Positions 1-9,707 are shown, numbered from the stretch's first letter. The stretch is 64,000 bases of DNA from UBA6522 sp963664945 (GCA_963664945.1 OY761822.1:3348001-3412000), one strand, 5' to 3'. Program-made: numbers and translations. The notes: generated by a model from the letters alone, not told the origin.

Positions 1-60
1 ATAAACGAGGGTGTGTTCTGTGACGATGCCAGGACGATCCTGCCCAGCATGAACTCGTGA
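1..60 (+). CDS. 3' end of an upstream gene (partial)
   Basis: An open frame enters from the left edge and ends at the TGA at 58-60, reading INEGVFCDDARTILPSMNS. Its stop overlaps the GTG start of hutG at 57, an arrangement typical of translational coupling. Only 19 codons are visible, so the product cannot be identified. A hut-pathway enzyme such as HutF would fit the neighbour, but that is inference. Confidence 0.35.
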   Translation: MNEGVFCDDARTILPSMNS

Positions 61-845
61 CGGATACGTTCTTTTTCGAACAGGGGGGCTCGCCGCTCCT
101 GATCAGTATTCCGCATGACGGTCGTGACCTGGCGCCGGGCATGGCAGAGCGAATGTCGGACGAGGCCCGGTCGCTGCCGGATACGGACTGGCATGTGCGG
201 CGTTTGTACCAATTCGCCGGTCAGCTTGACGCGAGCGTTCTGGCGGCGCGTTTCTCCCGATACGTGGTCGATCTGAACCGTCCGTCGTCGGACGACGCTC
301 TGTACGCCGGGCAGTTATCGACCGGACTGTGCCCGTCAACGACCTTCGCCGGTGCGAACATCTACGCCCATGGCAAGTGCGGGGACCTTGAGAAGCAACA
401 GCGAATTCGAACCTACTGGCAGCCATACCACGACAGGCTGGAAGCCGAACTGACGAGGATCCGCAGTCGTCATGGCTATGCCTTGCTCTGGGACGCACAT
501 TCCATACGCTCCGAGGTCCCTGCGCTGTTCCCCGGCGTGTTGCCGGACCTGAGTATCGGAACCCACGATGGCGCAAGCTGCGATCGTCGCTTGCAGCACG
601 CCGTTTACCGGGCGGCAAGAGGGTCTGACTATTCAGTGGTGCTCAATGGCCGGTTCAAGGGCGGCCAAATCACGCGCCATTACGGCAACCCTGATCAAAA
701 TGTTCACGCCGTTCAGCTCGAACTGGCTCAACACTCATACATGGATGAGCAGACGTTACGATACGACGAAGATGCGGCCGCCCGGTTGAGGGTTGCCATC
801 CAGGCCATGCTGGACGCATTCATGTCCAGCGCGCGACGAGCCTGA
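57..845 (+). CDS. hutG: N-formylglutamate deformylase
   Basis: Predicted cytoplasmic hydrolase that splits N-formyl-L-glutamate into glutamate and formate, the last step of the HutF-dependent histidine degradation route. Family signatures are visible in order: SIPHDG at residues 17-22, RYVVDLNRP at 68-76, LLWDAHS at 143-149 and NGRFKGG at 197-203. The 262-residue length is normal. The GTG at 57 is chosen because it overlaps the stop of the upstream frame and no better ATG precedes the first conserved motif. A HutC-type repressor gene lies about 10 kb downstream, which supports a histidine-related locus. Confidence 0.93.
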   Translation: MTDTFFFEQGGSPLLISIPHDGRDLAPGMAERMSDEARSLPDTDWHVRRLYQFAGQLDASVLAARFSRYVVDLNRPSSDDALYAGQLSTGLCPSTTFAGANIYAHGKCGDLEKQQRIRTYWQPYHDRLEAELTRIRSRHGYALLWDAHSIRSEVPALFPGVLPDLSIGTHDGASCDRRLQHAVYRAARGSDYSVVLNGRFKGGQITRHYGNPDQNVHAVQLELAQHSYMDEQTLRYDEDAAARLRVAIQAMLDAFMSSARRA

Positions 846-983
846 GCCCCATCCGCCATCGCGAACGAGTCCGTGGCCACGGAAGAGGATGGTTGATGGA
901 TGCGGGCAGCCAATGCCGCGGGTGGCTTATCGAGTGATCAGACTTCAACGTCGCAATTGACGCAAGTTACCTTGCAACCGACG

Positions 984-2012
984 TTATGAGGAGTCGCCGG
1001 ATTCCCGGCCAATCATTTTCTCAAGCTGGCGGCGAAAGTGCAGCGCCGCGGCATCCAGCCCCAGGTTGATGGGCCGGGTGGCCGCGTTGGCCATTCCGGT
1101 GTGTACGGCCTCAAGTACGTCGCGGTCCTCAAGGAACGCCGACTTGACGGAGGATGCGATCATCGCCGTCACTTCCTCGTTGCCCGGATCGGTATTTCGA
1201 TGCAGAAGCCAATGATAGCGAGTGTTGTCGGCATCTATCGGTGTCATGAAATGGTAGGAAACCATGACGTAGGTCCATTCATCGATTTGAAAGTCCGAGC
1301 CGCCCTTTCCTGCGGGCACAAAAATTGATCTGTTGATGGCGGTACAAGGGAATTGCGCCTCGTAGTGCTGCAGGCGATCGCAATTCCCCTTGAATTTGAC
1401 CAGGCGAGCGTAGAAGGATGGAGGTTCCCGATCGTATATCCATCGATGTACGATCAATCCATTGTCCGTTTCGGTGATTTCTACCGGCGTGTCCTCGGTT
1501 CCAGGGGCCGCAAAGGACGTGCGGTGTACCCACGCGACATGCGAGGGGTCCAGCAGGTTATCCGTGAGGTATCGATAGTCGCACGCGCAGGTCAGGGCAT
1601 CGCCGGTGGTGATTCCCCAATCCGGGTTACAGTAGTTCTCAATCTCGATTATGAGGCGGTCATCCGAAGTCGCGGCATCGCCCATCCAGATCCAGGCCAG
1701 ACCCCACCTGTCTACAACCGGATAGCTTCGCACTTTCGCCGATGGCGGGATACGGTCCTGCGTCGGTGCGGCAACGCATTGACCGGAACGATCGAACTGC
1801 AGTCCGTGATAGCCGCATTCCACGTTTCCGTTCAACAGCCGGCCCCTGGACAACGGTAATCGACGGTGAGGGCAGGAATCTTCCAAGGCAACGGGTTCGC
1901 CGCTCTCGGTGCGGTACAAGACGATGTCTTCACCAAGTATGCGCAGCGTCCTGAGCTCGGCCTTGATCTCCGAGGAGAGTGCGGCGACATACCAGCTGTT
2001 TCTAAGGAACAT
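984..2012 (-). CDS. Rieske non-heme iron oxygenase (VanA/NdmA-like alpha subunit)
   Basis: Predicted terminal oxygenase that would hydroxylate or O/N-demethylate a small substrate, using electrons from a separate reductase. With the start at 2012 the Rieske 2Fe-2S ligands are C47-x-H49 and C66-x2-H69 (SCPHR and ECGYH). The mononuclear iron site is D155/H158/H163 in NLLDPSHVAWVH. The 342-residue length suits the VanA/pheophorbide-oxygenase branch. A strong GGAGAGG ribosome site precedes the 2012 ATG; a GTG 10 codons upstream is less likely. No ferredoxin reductase is seen nearby. The next genes upstream on the same strand encode an HD protein and an NhaC-type transporter, so they may form one operon. 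The substrate is unknown. Confidence 0.88.
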   Translation of the reverse strand: MFLRNSWYVAALSSEIKAELRTLRILGEDIVLYRTESGEPVALEDSCPHRRLPLSRGRLLNGNVECGYHGLQFDRSGQCVAAPTQDRIPPSAKVRSYPVVDRWGLAWIWMGDAATSDDRLIIEIENYCNPDWGITTGDALTCACDYRYLTDNLLDPSHVAWVHRTSFAAPGTEDTPVEITETDNGLIVHRWIYDREPPSFYARLVKFKGNCDRLQHYEAQFPCTAINRSIFVPAGKGGSDFQIDEWTYVMVSYHFMTPIDADNTRYHWLLHRNTDPGNEEVTAMIASSVKSAFLEDRDVLEAVHTGMANAATRPINLGLDAAALHFRRQLEKMIGRESGDSS

Positions 2013-2129
2013 GTCCTCTCCAGGCGATGCCAACGAAATCACGCCAGCTTATCGCAATGACCAGTTGAATCGCCATCTGTGGTCACGCCCAACCCATTCA
2101 ACAGGCGATTCGAACAAATGCCGTAGCAA

Positions 2130-2783
2130 CTACTCCCGGTGACGCGGCGGTACACCTGCGAACACTCTCCGGACCATCGGCTCGAAAAACTCGATCGGCA
2201 AGCTCTCGATGTTCGGATCGATTGCCACGATGTCGTACCGTTCAACGAATTCCGCGGTCCAGTCGAAGTACGGGTGATCCCGCCATTGTTCCCGGGCATT
2301 GATGAATTCCGGGTCCTCGGGCTTGTAGAAGCCATGCAGGTGTATTCGCTGGAAAATCTCGTGTTGTTCGATCATCCAGATATTTTTTTCCGAAATGAAC
2401 GGCCGCAACAGGTCGGCGGCGAAACTGGGGTGGTTCTCGGGGCAGACGATAAATCCGATATCGTGGAACAGGCCCGCAACGATCGTATCCTCATCGTGGC
2501 CATCGCGGTAAAGCAGCGTCGCCGTCTGAAGGCAGTGCTCGTAGTTGTTGATCAGGTAGCCGAACGTGGGCGCGTCCCGCGACGCTGCCAAAAGTTCCAG
2601 CGCCTGTTTGGCACGTTCCTGCGCGAGGTAGTCCTCGCGCTGCCTGTTCATGACCGCCCAGTCCTCGGCGCTGTAGTCGTCCATGTTGCAAGGTTCGATG
2701 TAACGCCACTCCGGGCGCAGCAGGCGATCGCGCTCCCCGGCCTTTCGACGCACGCCGGGGGCAGTCTTGGTGTCAGTTGTCAT
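2130..2783 (-). CDS. HD-domain protein, PhnZ-like
   Basis: A 217-residue HD-superfamily protein. Visible candidate metal ligands are H83 (YEHCLQ), H107-D108 (FHDIG), H118, H141 (EQHE) and D184 (ERYD). This H-HD-H-H-D pattern is shared with PhnZ/TmpB-type diiron oxygenases and with classical HD phosphohydrolases. The spacing and the missing nucleotide-hydrolase hallmarks make the oxygenase-like subgroup attractive, but this is inference. Its ATG overlaps the end of the upstream transporter gene by 11 bp, indicating translational coupling. It lies just upstream of a Rieske oxygenase on the same strand. Confidence 0.8.
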   Translation of the reverse strand: MTTDTKTAPGVRRKAGERDRLLRPEWRYIEPCNMDDYSAEDWAVMNRQREDYLAQERAKQALELLAASRDAPTFGYLINNYEHCLQTATLLYRDGHDEDTIVAGLFHDIGFIVCPENHPSFAADLLRPFISEKNIWMIEQHEIFQRIHLHGFYKPEDPEFINAREQWRDHPYFDWTAEFVERYDIVAIDPNIESLPIEFFEPMVRRVFAGVPPRHRE

Positions 2784-4164
2784 TGCTCAGGACCTGCCTG
2801 AATATTCCAAAGCCCATATGCGCGAGGATTATGGACAAGAGCGGATTGATGTAATTGAACAACGCCCACGGCGCGTACGCCAGCGACGAAACGCCGAGAA
2901 CGCCCATGCAGAACGCCCCGGATGTCGTCCAGGGAATCAACGGTGTTGTCAGTGTCGCGCCTTCCTCCAGGCAGCGGGACATCAGGTGATTCTCCAGTTT
3001 CTGTTCCTCGTAGGACGCCTTGAACAATTGCCCGCCGAAGATGATCGACAGATAGGCTTCGCCCATGCTCATGTTCGCCACCAGGCCGGACCCGATGGTG
3101 GCCGTCATCAGGCTGGCGGCGCGCCGCATGCGGGCCAGAACGCCGTTCATCAGCACGCGCACGAACCCGGCCCGGTCCAGCAGCCCACCCAGCGCCAGAG
3201 CGATCAAGGCCAGGGAGAGTGTCCACATCATGCTCTGGATCCCGCCCCGGTTGAGAAGCGAATCCAGTTGTTCGAGACCGGTATTGGCAACGTAGCCTCC
3301 CTGGAGACTGTTCAGCACATCCACCAGCGTCCTGTCCTGGACTGCCACGGCAAGAGCCACGGCGGTCGCCACGCTTGCGAGCATGCTGGGTTCCGCCGGG
3401 ACCCGCTTCAAGCTCAGAGCCAGCAATACAAGCAGCGGCAGCAGCGCCAGCGGGCCGATGACGAATTCGCTCGAGAGACCCGACTGAAGTTCGACCAGGG
3501 TCTGCTCGGAAAGCGATTGCCCGGCAAACTGCGGGCCCAGCAGGGAGAACGCGGCCAGGCAGATGATATAGGTAGGCCCGCTGGTGTAGAACATGGAGCG
3601 TATGTGGGCGTAAATGTCGGTCTCTGCCGTCATCGCGGCCAGGACCGTCGTGTCCGAAACCGGTGACATCTTGTCGCCGAAGCTGGCGCCGGAAATCACC
3701 ATGCCGGCGACGACGGGCAGCGGAATGCCCAGTGCTTCGCCCAGACCGACCAGCACTACGCCGGCGGTTGCAATGGTGCCCCAGGACGTGCCGGTCGCAA
3801 GCGACATTAGAGTGCAAAGCAACAGCCCCGCCGGCAGGAACACCGCCGGATGCAGCAGATCGATACCGTAGTAGATCAGGCTTCCTATGGTCCCGCTCTC
3901 GAGCAGGGAAGCGACCAGCACGCCGATGAGGATGAATATGTAGATCGCGCCCAGGCCCTTGGCAATACCGGACGTCATAGCGGCCTTTATCGAGGCATAG
4001 CGATGGCCAATGGCGACCGCATTGCCCGCTACCCAGACCAGGGAGACGAGCAGAAGGCTGTGCAGACTGATTCCGAACCACAGCAGACCGACAATCACGA
4101 TGGTGACGACGCCCCCGAAGCTGAGCACGGAATGCAGCAAGCGAGGTTCTTGCGGTTCCTTCAT
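2773..4164 (-). CDS. NhaC-family Na+/H+ antiporter-type transporter
   Basis: Polytopic inner-membrane protein of about 463 residues with roughly ten to twelve hydrophobic segments. It contains the NhaC-like stretches GTSWGT followed by GISFGDKMSPVSDTT-type residues (seen here as GASFGDKMSPVSDTT) and a C-terminal ATLTTPLIPWTTSGAF segment. NhaC members exchange Na+ for H+ or for organic ions such as malate or lactate. In this catabolic neighbourhood a substrate-exchange role is plausible but unproven. The ATG at 4164, with GGGAAG upstream, is preferred to an in-frame ATG 11 codons earlier. The end overlaps the HD-protein gene. Confidence 0.88.
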   Translation of the reverse strand: MKEPQEPRLLHSVLSFGGVVTIVIVGLLWFGISLHSLLLVSLVWVAGNAVAIGHRYASIKAAMTSGIAKGLGAIYIFILIGVLVASLLESGTIGSLIYYGIDLLHPAVFLPAGLLLCTLMSLATGTSWGTIATAGVVLVGLGEALGIPLPVVAGMVISGASFGDKMSPVSDTTVLAAMTAETDIYAHIRSMFYTSGPTYIICLAAFSLLGPQFAGQSLSEQTLVELQSGLSSEFVIGPLALLPLLVLLALSLKRVPAEPSMLASVATAVALAVAVQDRTLVDVLNSLQGGYVANTGLEQLDSLLNRGGIQSMMWTLSLALIALALGGLLDRAGFVRVLMNGVLARMRRAASLMTATIGSGLVANMSMGEAYLSIIFGGQLFKASYEEQKLENHLMSRCLEEGATLTTPLIPWTTSGAFCMGVLGVSSLAYAPWALFNYINPLLSIILAHMGFGIFRQVLSNDN

Positions 4165-4264
4165 CAATTTGCTTCCCGGGGGAGAGTTTGGCTGCATGCT
4201 GGTGAATCAGCAGCCATTTGTCGTGGGAGCGCGCCTGAGGGCATCCGATGGGGCCCACTTCACA

Positions 4265-5833
4265 TCAGACCCATTTCACCGTTGCGACTTTCTGATCGAC
4301 CCGTTGTTGAGCTTCACTCAATCGCGTCTTCAGCGATGCCCAGTCGACACCGAGCATTTCGCCGTGACGCTTGCGGGCTTGTCCTGCAATCCAGACGCTG
4401 TCGATGTCCGATGTATTCGCGAACGTCACCACGCGGTCCGCCAGGCTACCCATCATCCCGAAGCCGATTCGACCGGTATTCAAAAGGACCAGATCGGCGC
4501 GTTTACCGACCGTGATCGAGCCCGTCTCATCGCCGAGGCGAATGGCCTTCGCGCCTAATGCGGTGGCGAAATCCAATGTGTCGTGCGATCGGTAATTCTG
4601 GACGATCTGCCGGCTTTCTTCCTCGAGATAATGGCTCCACAGCGACGATCTCACGTGTTCGAAATAGTCGCTCGTGAGCGCCATGGGCACATCGGCGCCG
4701 ATTCCGACGGCAACCCCGGCTGCCCGCGCTCGAGCGTGAACGGGAGGACCGCGATGCGGGAGCATCATGAAGGAAAATTCGCTCATGGTGGTCGCGGCAA
4801 TCATGCCGCCCGTATCCCGCAACATTTCCAGTTCTTCCGATGTCAATCGATTGGCATGTGCCACGTGGTAATCGGGGCCAAGCAACCCGGCTTCGTGCAG
4901 GTCCGGAATTCCCGAGTCCCTGTGCGCCATGAATCCCGCAGGTTGCGGCGTTGGGGGTTTGTGCAGGTGGGCGACAATCAGGCCGACGCCGCTGGACCGC
5001 GCGCGCCCCATGTAGTTTCTGACATCATCCATCGCGTAGCCGGGCCACATGGGGGGTCCGAGCGCGAGCTGCAGCAGCGCGGACTCATCGTCGAACACGT
5101 CCTGTTGCAACCGGGCCGCGGTATTCCACTCCTGTTCCGTGGGACGGGCGGCGAACAGCGCCGCGAGCGCCTCCGTTCTCGAGACGGTTTCGCCAACTTC
5201 AAACGGGTATGAGATGCCCAGTTGGTAGCCGAACCAACCGGCTATTCCGGAGTCCTTGAGCCCCTGGCCGGCAGCCACGGTATTGGCTTCGGTGTCCTGG
5301 CCGTGCGCATAGTCCAGGAGAGAGGTGACGCCGGAGTCGATCGCCTGCAGTCCTCCGACCAGTTCGGCAATGTAGTGATCCTCCGGCTCCATGGCGACGA
5401 CTGCCGCCATCTTCCAGAATATGTAGTCGCTGGAGAAGTCACCGGGGTTCGATTCGACCAAGCGACCCAGTGCGATGGATTGCCAGACGTGCCGATGCCC
5501 GTCGATCATGCCGGGCATCAGGATCATGCCCTGCGCATCGACGACCTCGGCGCCGTCGGCAGGGAGCCCCGTCCCGATCGCCTCGATCCTGCCGTTGTCC
5601 ATCAGGACATCGGTGGCCGGTTGCTCACCCAGCGCCGGGTCCATCGTCAGCACGTCAGCGCCCCGGATCAGGGTCCTCGTCGGGTTGCCGGCAGCGACGG
5701 GCGCCGCATTCGAAGCGGCATCCGAAGCGGCATCCTGGGAGGCGGCCCTTCCGGCGTAACCCGCCAGCGCCGCAGTCGTGGTCGCCGCCGCTGCCAGCCG
5801 CAGGAATTCCTTCCGGTTGATGTCTTCTGTCAT
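4265..5833 (-). CDS. Exported metal-dependent amidohydrolase (TRZ/ATZ type)
   Basis: A 522-residue member of the amidohydrolase superfamily (cytosine deaminase/atrazine hydrolase-like branch). Metal-site landmarks are GHRH in GMIDGHRHVW, H in IVAHLH, H in YHVAHANR and D in GIGADVP. The N-terminus has a Tat-like leader, NRKEFLRLAAAATTTAA, with RK instead of RR, so periplasmic export is likely though the twin arginine is imperfect. It lies between an NhaC-type transporter and a TonB receptor on the same strand, suggesting it processes an imported compound. A deaminase acting on an imidazole or other nitrogen heterocycle is possible; the substrate is not visible from sequence. Confidence 0.88.
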   Translation of the reverse strand: MTEDINRKEFLRLAAAATTTAALAGYAGRAASQDAASDAASNAAPVAAGNPTRTLIRGADVLTMDPALGEQPATDVLMDNGRIEAIGTGLPADGAEVVDAQGMILMPGMIDGHRHVWQSIALGRLVESNPGDFSSDYIFWKMAAVVAMEPEDHYIAELVGGLQAIDSGVTSLLDYAHGQDTEANTVAAGQGLKDSGIAGWFGYQLGISYPFEVGETVSRTEALAALFAARPTEQEWNTAARLQQDVFDDESALLQLALGPPMWPGYAMDDVRNYMGRARSSGVGLIVAHLHKPPTPQPAGFMAHRDSGIPDLHEAGLLGPDYHVAHANRLTSEELEMLRDTGGMIAATTMSEFSFMMLPHRGPPVHARARAAGVAVGIGADVPMALTSDYFEHVRSSLWSHYLEEESRQIVQNYRSHDTLDFATALGAKAIRLGDETGSITVGKRADLVLLNTGRIGFGMMGSLADRVVTFANTSDIDSVWIAGQARKRHGEMLGVDWASLKTRLSEAQQRVDQKVATVKWV

Positions 5834-5894
5834 GCCCGATTTCTCATCGTCCGCGCCAATTTCTGAAGCCGGTCACTTGGCCGGTCGTCGAGTG

Positions 5895-8033
5895 CTACTG
5901 ACCAAACGCATACTTCAGGCTGGCACCATAAAACCTCGGCGGGCTACCGGTGAGGGTTCGATGGCCCTGACCGTTCGTACCTGCACCGGACCATACGATT
6001 TCATCTGAAACGTTGTTCACGTAGAGCCGTATTCTCAATCTGTCATCGGACGATGCGATATCGATACTTGCATCCGTGATCGCTCGTGAAGGCATGAGAG
6101 AGCCCGGCTCATCAAACGGCAACAACTTCATGTCCGACCGATAGGCAGTCCGAATCCTCGGGACTACTTGCCAACCGTTGGCAAGATCGAAAACGTAATC
6201 CAGGCTTGCATTCACCGACCACTCCGGCGACTTCACCAGGTCCGAACCTCCCAGGTCGATCTCCTGGCCCGTCCACGGGCTGAGCTGTGTGAAGTGCCCA
6301 AACGTTGCGTCCAGCCAGCCAACGCCCAGGGTCACGCGTAGCGCGTCGGCGGGTAATGCAACGAGTTCCGTATCAAATCCAGTGATGTCGGCTGCCGCGG
6401 CGTTGCGCGTGACTGTCTGGTCATCGTCACGCTGGGTGACTTGAAGGTCGGTGTAGTCGTAGATGAAGAACTCCGAGTTGAGCTGCACCCGATTGTCCAT
6501 GAGATTGCTCTTGTGGCCGACCTGGTAGGCCAGAATTTCCTCCGGTCGAAATGTCGATTCCGCGACGTTGAAGGTGGGGTTCGCGACGTTGAATGCGCCT
6601 GCCTTGAACCCCGTTCCAATCTTGGCGTAGACCATCGTTTCTTCGGCCGGATTCCAGTCGACCCCCAGCGTCCAGTCGGTAGAGTCCCAACTGCCGTCAT
6701 TGCTTACGGTGATCATTGACGTCCCGAACCGGCTCGTTCGGTTGTAGACAGTGTCCGTTTGGGATTTTTCGTCAGTGGAGTACCTAAGCCCCGCCGTGAT
6801 ACGGAACGTATCGGAAACGCTGTACGTGCCCTGGCCAAAGACGGCGGTGGAGTTCACGGTGTAGTTCGGGATATCGGTTGCGGATGTCACGCCGAAACGC
6901 GCGATTTGCAATTGCACGAAACGCGAAGCGTCCTCATCAAGCTGGTACAAGCCACCCAGCCACTGAAGTGGACCGTCGCCGTTGGACGCCAACCTGATCT
7001 CGTGAGAAACCTGCTCGCTGCCGTTCTGGATGTTCAGTGGATCCATCGCAACATTGGTCCGGTCGAAATCGAGCCCGAAATTCACGTCACTTTGATAGTG
7101 AGCACCGATGTAAGAGAGGTCCGCATTTTCGAAACTGTTATTGACTTCAACCTTCAGGGTCCGGAATTGATCGTCGCGAGAACCCTCGGTATTCAGAAAG
7201 ACCGTGTGAGGATTGGGAAGATCGGTCGCCAGGACGTCGTCCGCTCCTCGCAAGACGTTCGTTCCCTGGCCGGTGCCACCACGACCCTGATATTCGGCAG
7301 TCAGCAGCACGGACAGCCGATCGCTGGGTGTTATCGAGGCGTGCAGTCGGTACGCACTCTCATCAGAGTCCCCGTAGGGTCTTTCAACTTCCGGGCCGTT
7401 GTCGAAATACCCTTCCCTGTCTTCGTCCACAAATGCGAATCGAACGGCAAGCAAGTCCTCGCTCACTGACGTATTGAACACGCCACGAACGCCCAATCGG
7501 TTGTAGTTGCCGGCAAGGACTTCGATGCTTCCTTCGGTGGCGTGAACAGGCTTGTTGGTTATGACGTTGATACTGCCGGCCGTGGCATTTCGTCCGTACA
7601 GCGTGCCTTGAGGTCCTTTCAGCGTTTCCACGCGCTCCACGTCGTGGAAGAGTGCGAGACCGCCGGATTGACGCCCGCGAAACACTCCATCCATGTGAAA
7701 GGCGACGGTAGGATCCGAGGTGACATCCGTGTTTTCGCTGTTGACGCCGCGAATCGCCAGGGCCAGGTTCCCCGCGGTCAGCGTTCCCTCCAGGCCAATC
7801 ACGGAACTGATCATGTCGTGGCTGGACTGGATGTTGAAGGAGTCAAGCATGTCGCCGGTCATTGCGGTAATGGCAATGGGCGTATCCTGAAGATTCGTTT
7901 CTCTCTTGGCCGCCGTAACGATGATTTCCTCAAGAACAGTGGTGTCCTGCGCTCTGGCGCCCCCGGGGATTACTGCGAGCCCGGCCACCAGAAGCGCCAG
8001 GGCCAGTGATGGAAGAACGGTGATGGGTCTCAT
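5895..8033 (-). CDS. TonB-dependent outer-membrane receptor
   Basis: Predicted 712-residue outer-membrane active transporter. A signal peptide ending near GGARA is followed by a plug beginning EEIIVTAAKRETNLQDTPIAI, then a beta-barrel ending in LKYAFGQ. This is the CirA/FecA-like family common in marine Proteobacteria for complex substrates. The start at 8033 is chosen because AGGAGAG precedes it and the signal peptide begins there; the open frame runs 34 codons further upstream without such a signal. The promoter region contains a HutC-like palindrome at 8117-8135, so expression may respond to urocanate or a related inducer. It probably feeds the amidohydrolase and transporter encoded downstream. 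Confidence 0.92.
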   Translation of the reverse strand: MRPITVLPSLALALLVAGLAVIPGGARAQDTTVLEEIIVTAAKRETNLQDTPIAITAMTGDMLDSFNIQSSHDMISSVIGLEGTLTAGNLALAIRGVNSENTDVTSDPTVAFHMDGVFRGRQSGGLALFHDVERVETLKGPQGTLYGRNATAGSINVITNKPVHATEGSIEVLAGNYNRLGVRGVFNTSVSEDLLAVRFAFVDEDREGYFDNGPEVERPYGDSDESAYRLHASITPSDRLSVLLTAEYQGRGGTGQGTNVLRGADDVLATDLPNPHTVFLNTEGSRDDQFRTLKVEVNNSFENADLSYIGAHYQSDVNFGLDFDRTNVAMDPLNIQNGSEQVSHEIRLASNGDGPLQWLGGLYQLDEDASRFVQLQIARFGVTSATDIPNYTVNSTAVFGQGTYSVSDTFRITAGLRYSTDEKSQTDTVYNRTSRFGTSMITVSNDGSWDSTDWTLGVDWNPAEETMVYAKIGTGFKAGAFNVANPTFNVAESTFRPEEILAYQVGHKSNLMDNRVQLNSEFFIYDYTDLQVTQRDDDQTVTRNAAAADITGFDTELVALPADALRVTLGVGWLDATFGHFTQLSPWTGQEIDLGGSDLVKSPEWSVNASLDYVFDLANGWQVVPRIRTAYRSDMKLLPFDEPGSLMPSRAITDASIDIASSDDRLRIRLYVNNVSDEIVWSGAGTNGQGHRTLTGSPPRFYGASLKYAFGQ

Positions 8034-8116
8034 TTGACTCTCCTGCACTTTATTGTTCTTGGTTGTGATCGGACGCGGAAAGTTGAACCGTGCCGCATGG
8101 CGTATTGCGTCAAGCA

Positions 8117-8135
8117 TACAAGCTTGTATATACAA
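8117..8135. promoter_or_regulatory. Candidate HutC operator (double palindrome)
   Basis: The 19 bases TACAAGCTTGTATATACAA contain two overlapping perfect 12-bp palindromes, TACAAGCTTGTA (8117-8128) and TTGTATATACAA (8124-8135). The second closely resembles the TTGTAxxTACAA-like operators known for HutC repressors. It lies 84 bp upstream of the TonB receptor start and 51 bp from the divergent start at 8186, so it could control both directions. A similar site lies upstream of the hutC gene at 10668. Confidence 0.65.
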
Positions 8136-8185
8136 CCACGCCTATGCTAGCCTAATTCGGTGCCTTGTTACAATAGTCTGAACTA

Positions 8186-9232
8186 GTGCCGGTGGGGTTT
8201 GCGCAACAAGGAATTCACGTGGACTGCCCCGTAATACCAAGAGAATTGATGGCCGGTGCGCTGCTGGCTCTATCCGCATTCCATGTGGGCGATGGTCACG
8301 CACACCATTCCCTGAATACATTCGAACAGACCCCCATCGTTCTGGAAGGCGAACTTGTGGGGATCAACTGGCGAAATCCCCACGTCACCTTCGAGTTGCG
8401 GGTCGCAGACGATTCAGGTGGGGAAGCCGTTTGGCGGATGGAGGCGCACTCGGTCTTCAATCTTCAGCGTGGGGGCGTTACTCGCGACATGATCCCTCTT
8501 GGCGAGTACGTCCGGGTCGTCGGCCGCCAGTCGAACATCACCGATCACCGGATGATCGTGGATACCATGCGGCTGTCGGACGGGCGTGAGTTGACGCTCT
8601 GGGCCGGTCTGTTCTCGACATTTGAAGATGCCCCGAGACTCCAGGACGCCGCCTCGGAAAACCTGGGCATTTTCAGGGTCTGGACTGTATCCCAGGAAGA
8701 TGTCGCACGTGCGGTCACCCAGACCAACGCGATGCCGCTTACCGAACAGGCCATGGCGGCCCGGGAATCATGGGACAACCTGGACAACTACGCGGTTCGT
8801 TGTGAATCTCCGGGCATGCCCACCATGATGCTTACCCAGAACCCTCTGGAATTCGTGGATGAGGGCCCGATCATCCGGATACGAACGGAGTGGTTCGACC
8901 TCGTTCGCACGGTCCATATGGATCAGGACGAAGTTCCCGCCGATGCGGCATATTCCCACTTGGGATATTCCATCGGAAACTGGGAAGGGGATGATCTTGT
9001 GGTTGAGACCACGCGGATCAACTGGCCATGGCTCGACAACCGGGGGACGCCGCTGAGCGACTCGGTAAGTGTCGTCGAGCGATTCTCCCTCAGCGACGAT
9101 CAGAGTCGCCTGGCGTTTCGGATCGAAATCATCGACCCGGTAGCGTTCACCGAACCGGCCATGCTGTCGGGACATTGGCTCGCACTTGGCGATACTGTAG
9201 GAAGCTATAATCTTGACTGCAATCCCCGATAA
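8186..9232 (+). CDS. Exported DUF6152-like two-domain protein
   Basis: Function unknown. Residues about 38-110 form a DUF6152-like module, recognised by AHHS at the mature N-terminus, GELVGINWRNPHV and a GDYV-like segment (GEYVRVVG). The C-terminal half carries the second conserved module with CESPGMP, VRTVHMD, LGYSIGNWEGDDLVVETTRIN, SVVERF and IDPVAFTEP, ending YNLDC. A GTG at 8186 is the listed start; an internal ATG at 8249 giving MAGALLALSAF is a real alternative and would still leave a signal-like segment. It diverges from the TonB receptor across a HutC-like site. Confidence 0.75.
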   Translation: MPVGFAQQGIHVDCPVIPRELMAGALLALSAFHVGDGHAHHSLNTFEQTPIVLEGELVGINWRNPHVTFELRVADDSGGEAVWRMEAHSVFNLQRGGVTRDMIPLGEYVRVVGRQSNITDHRMIVDTMRLSDGRELTLWAGLFSTFEDAPRLQDAASENLGIFRVWTVSQEDVARAVTQTNAMPLTEQAMAARESWDNLDNYAVRCESPGMPTMMLTQNPLEFVDEGPIIRIRTEWFDLVRTVHMDQDEVPADAAYSHLGYSIGNWEGDDLVVETTRINWPWLDNRGTPLSDSVSVVERFSLSDDQSRLAFRIEIIDPVAFTEPAMLSGHWLALGDTVGSYNLDCNPR

Positions 9233-9341
9233 ATCGCGGGAAACACCGCGCCAGGCCCGCCCTTACGAAGGGACTTTGGCAAGGCACGGTTTGCTTGTGG
9301 TGGTAACTCAATTGTCAGGAGGGGTCTGATACCAGCCGAAA

Positions 9342-9707
9342 ATGAACGCCAGATCACTGTTTTTTGCGGTTTTTTCGATATTGATGCTTGCCACGCCGTC
9401 ATGGGCGCACCACAGCCATGCGATGTACGCGCCCGACGAAGTCACCATTGTCGGCACGGTGGAGGCGCTGCAATGGACCAACCCGCACATCTTCATCTAC
9501 ATGGTCGTGGAGGACGAGGACGGTCAACCCCGCAATTGGGTTATTGAGGGCGGCGCACCCTACTTGCTGCTCCAGCAAGGATGGCCGGAGGGCAGCCCAA
9601 AGCCCGGAGACGTGATATCGGTAACGGGGAGGCCCCTGAAGGTCGGTCGAGGCGGCGTTTTTCGAACGGTGACGTTTGCGGACCAATCGGAATTTCACTA
9701 TGACTGA
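9342..9707 (+). CDS. Small exported DUF6152 protein
   Basis: A 121-residue protein with a clear signal peptide (MNARSLFFAVFSILMLATP, cleaved before AHHSH). It has only the DUF6152-type N-domain: AHHSHAMY, EALQWTNPHIFIY, NWVIEGG, then KPGDVISVTGRPLKVG. The second domain found in the preceding gene is absent. Length and motifs match other single-domain members at 58.1, 59.2 and 61.6 kb. It follows the two-domain paralogue by 109 bp on the same strand. Function unknown; a periplasmic binding or assembly role is only a guess. Confidence 0.82.
   Translation: MNARSLFFAVFSILMLATPSWAHHSHAMYAPDEVTIVGTVEALQWTNPHIFIYMVVEDEDGQPRNWVIEGGAPYLLLQQGWPEGSPKPGDVISVTGRPLKVGRGGVFRTVTFADQSEFHYD

Noticed and set aside
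2780..4258. Second long minus-strand frame over the NhaC gene
   Set aside because: Out of phase with the clear membrane protein and with a composition unlike any family.
8165..8173. TTGTTACAA as a third HutC site
   Set aside because: Palindromic, but the half-site spacing differs from the other two sites and it is too short to rely on.
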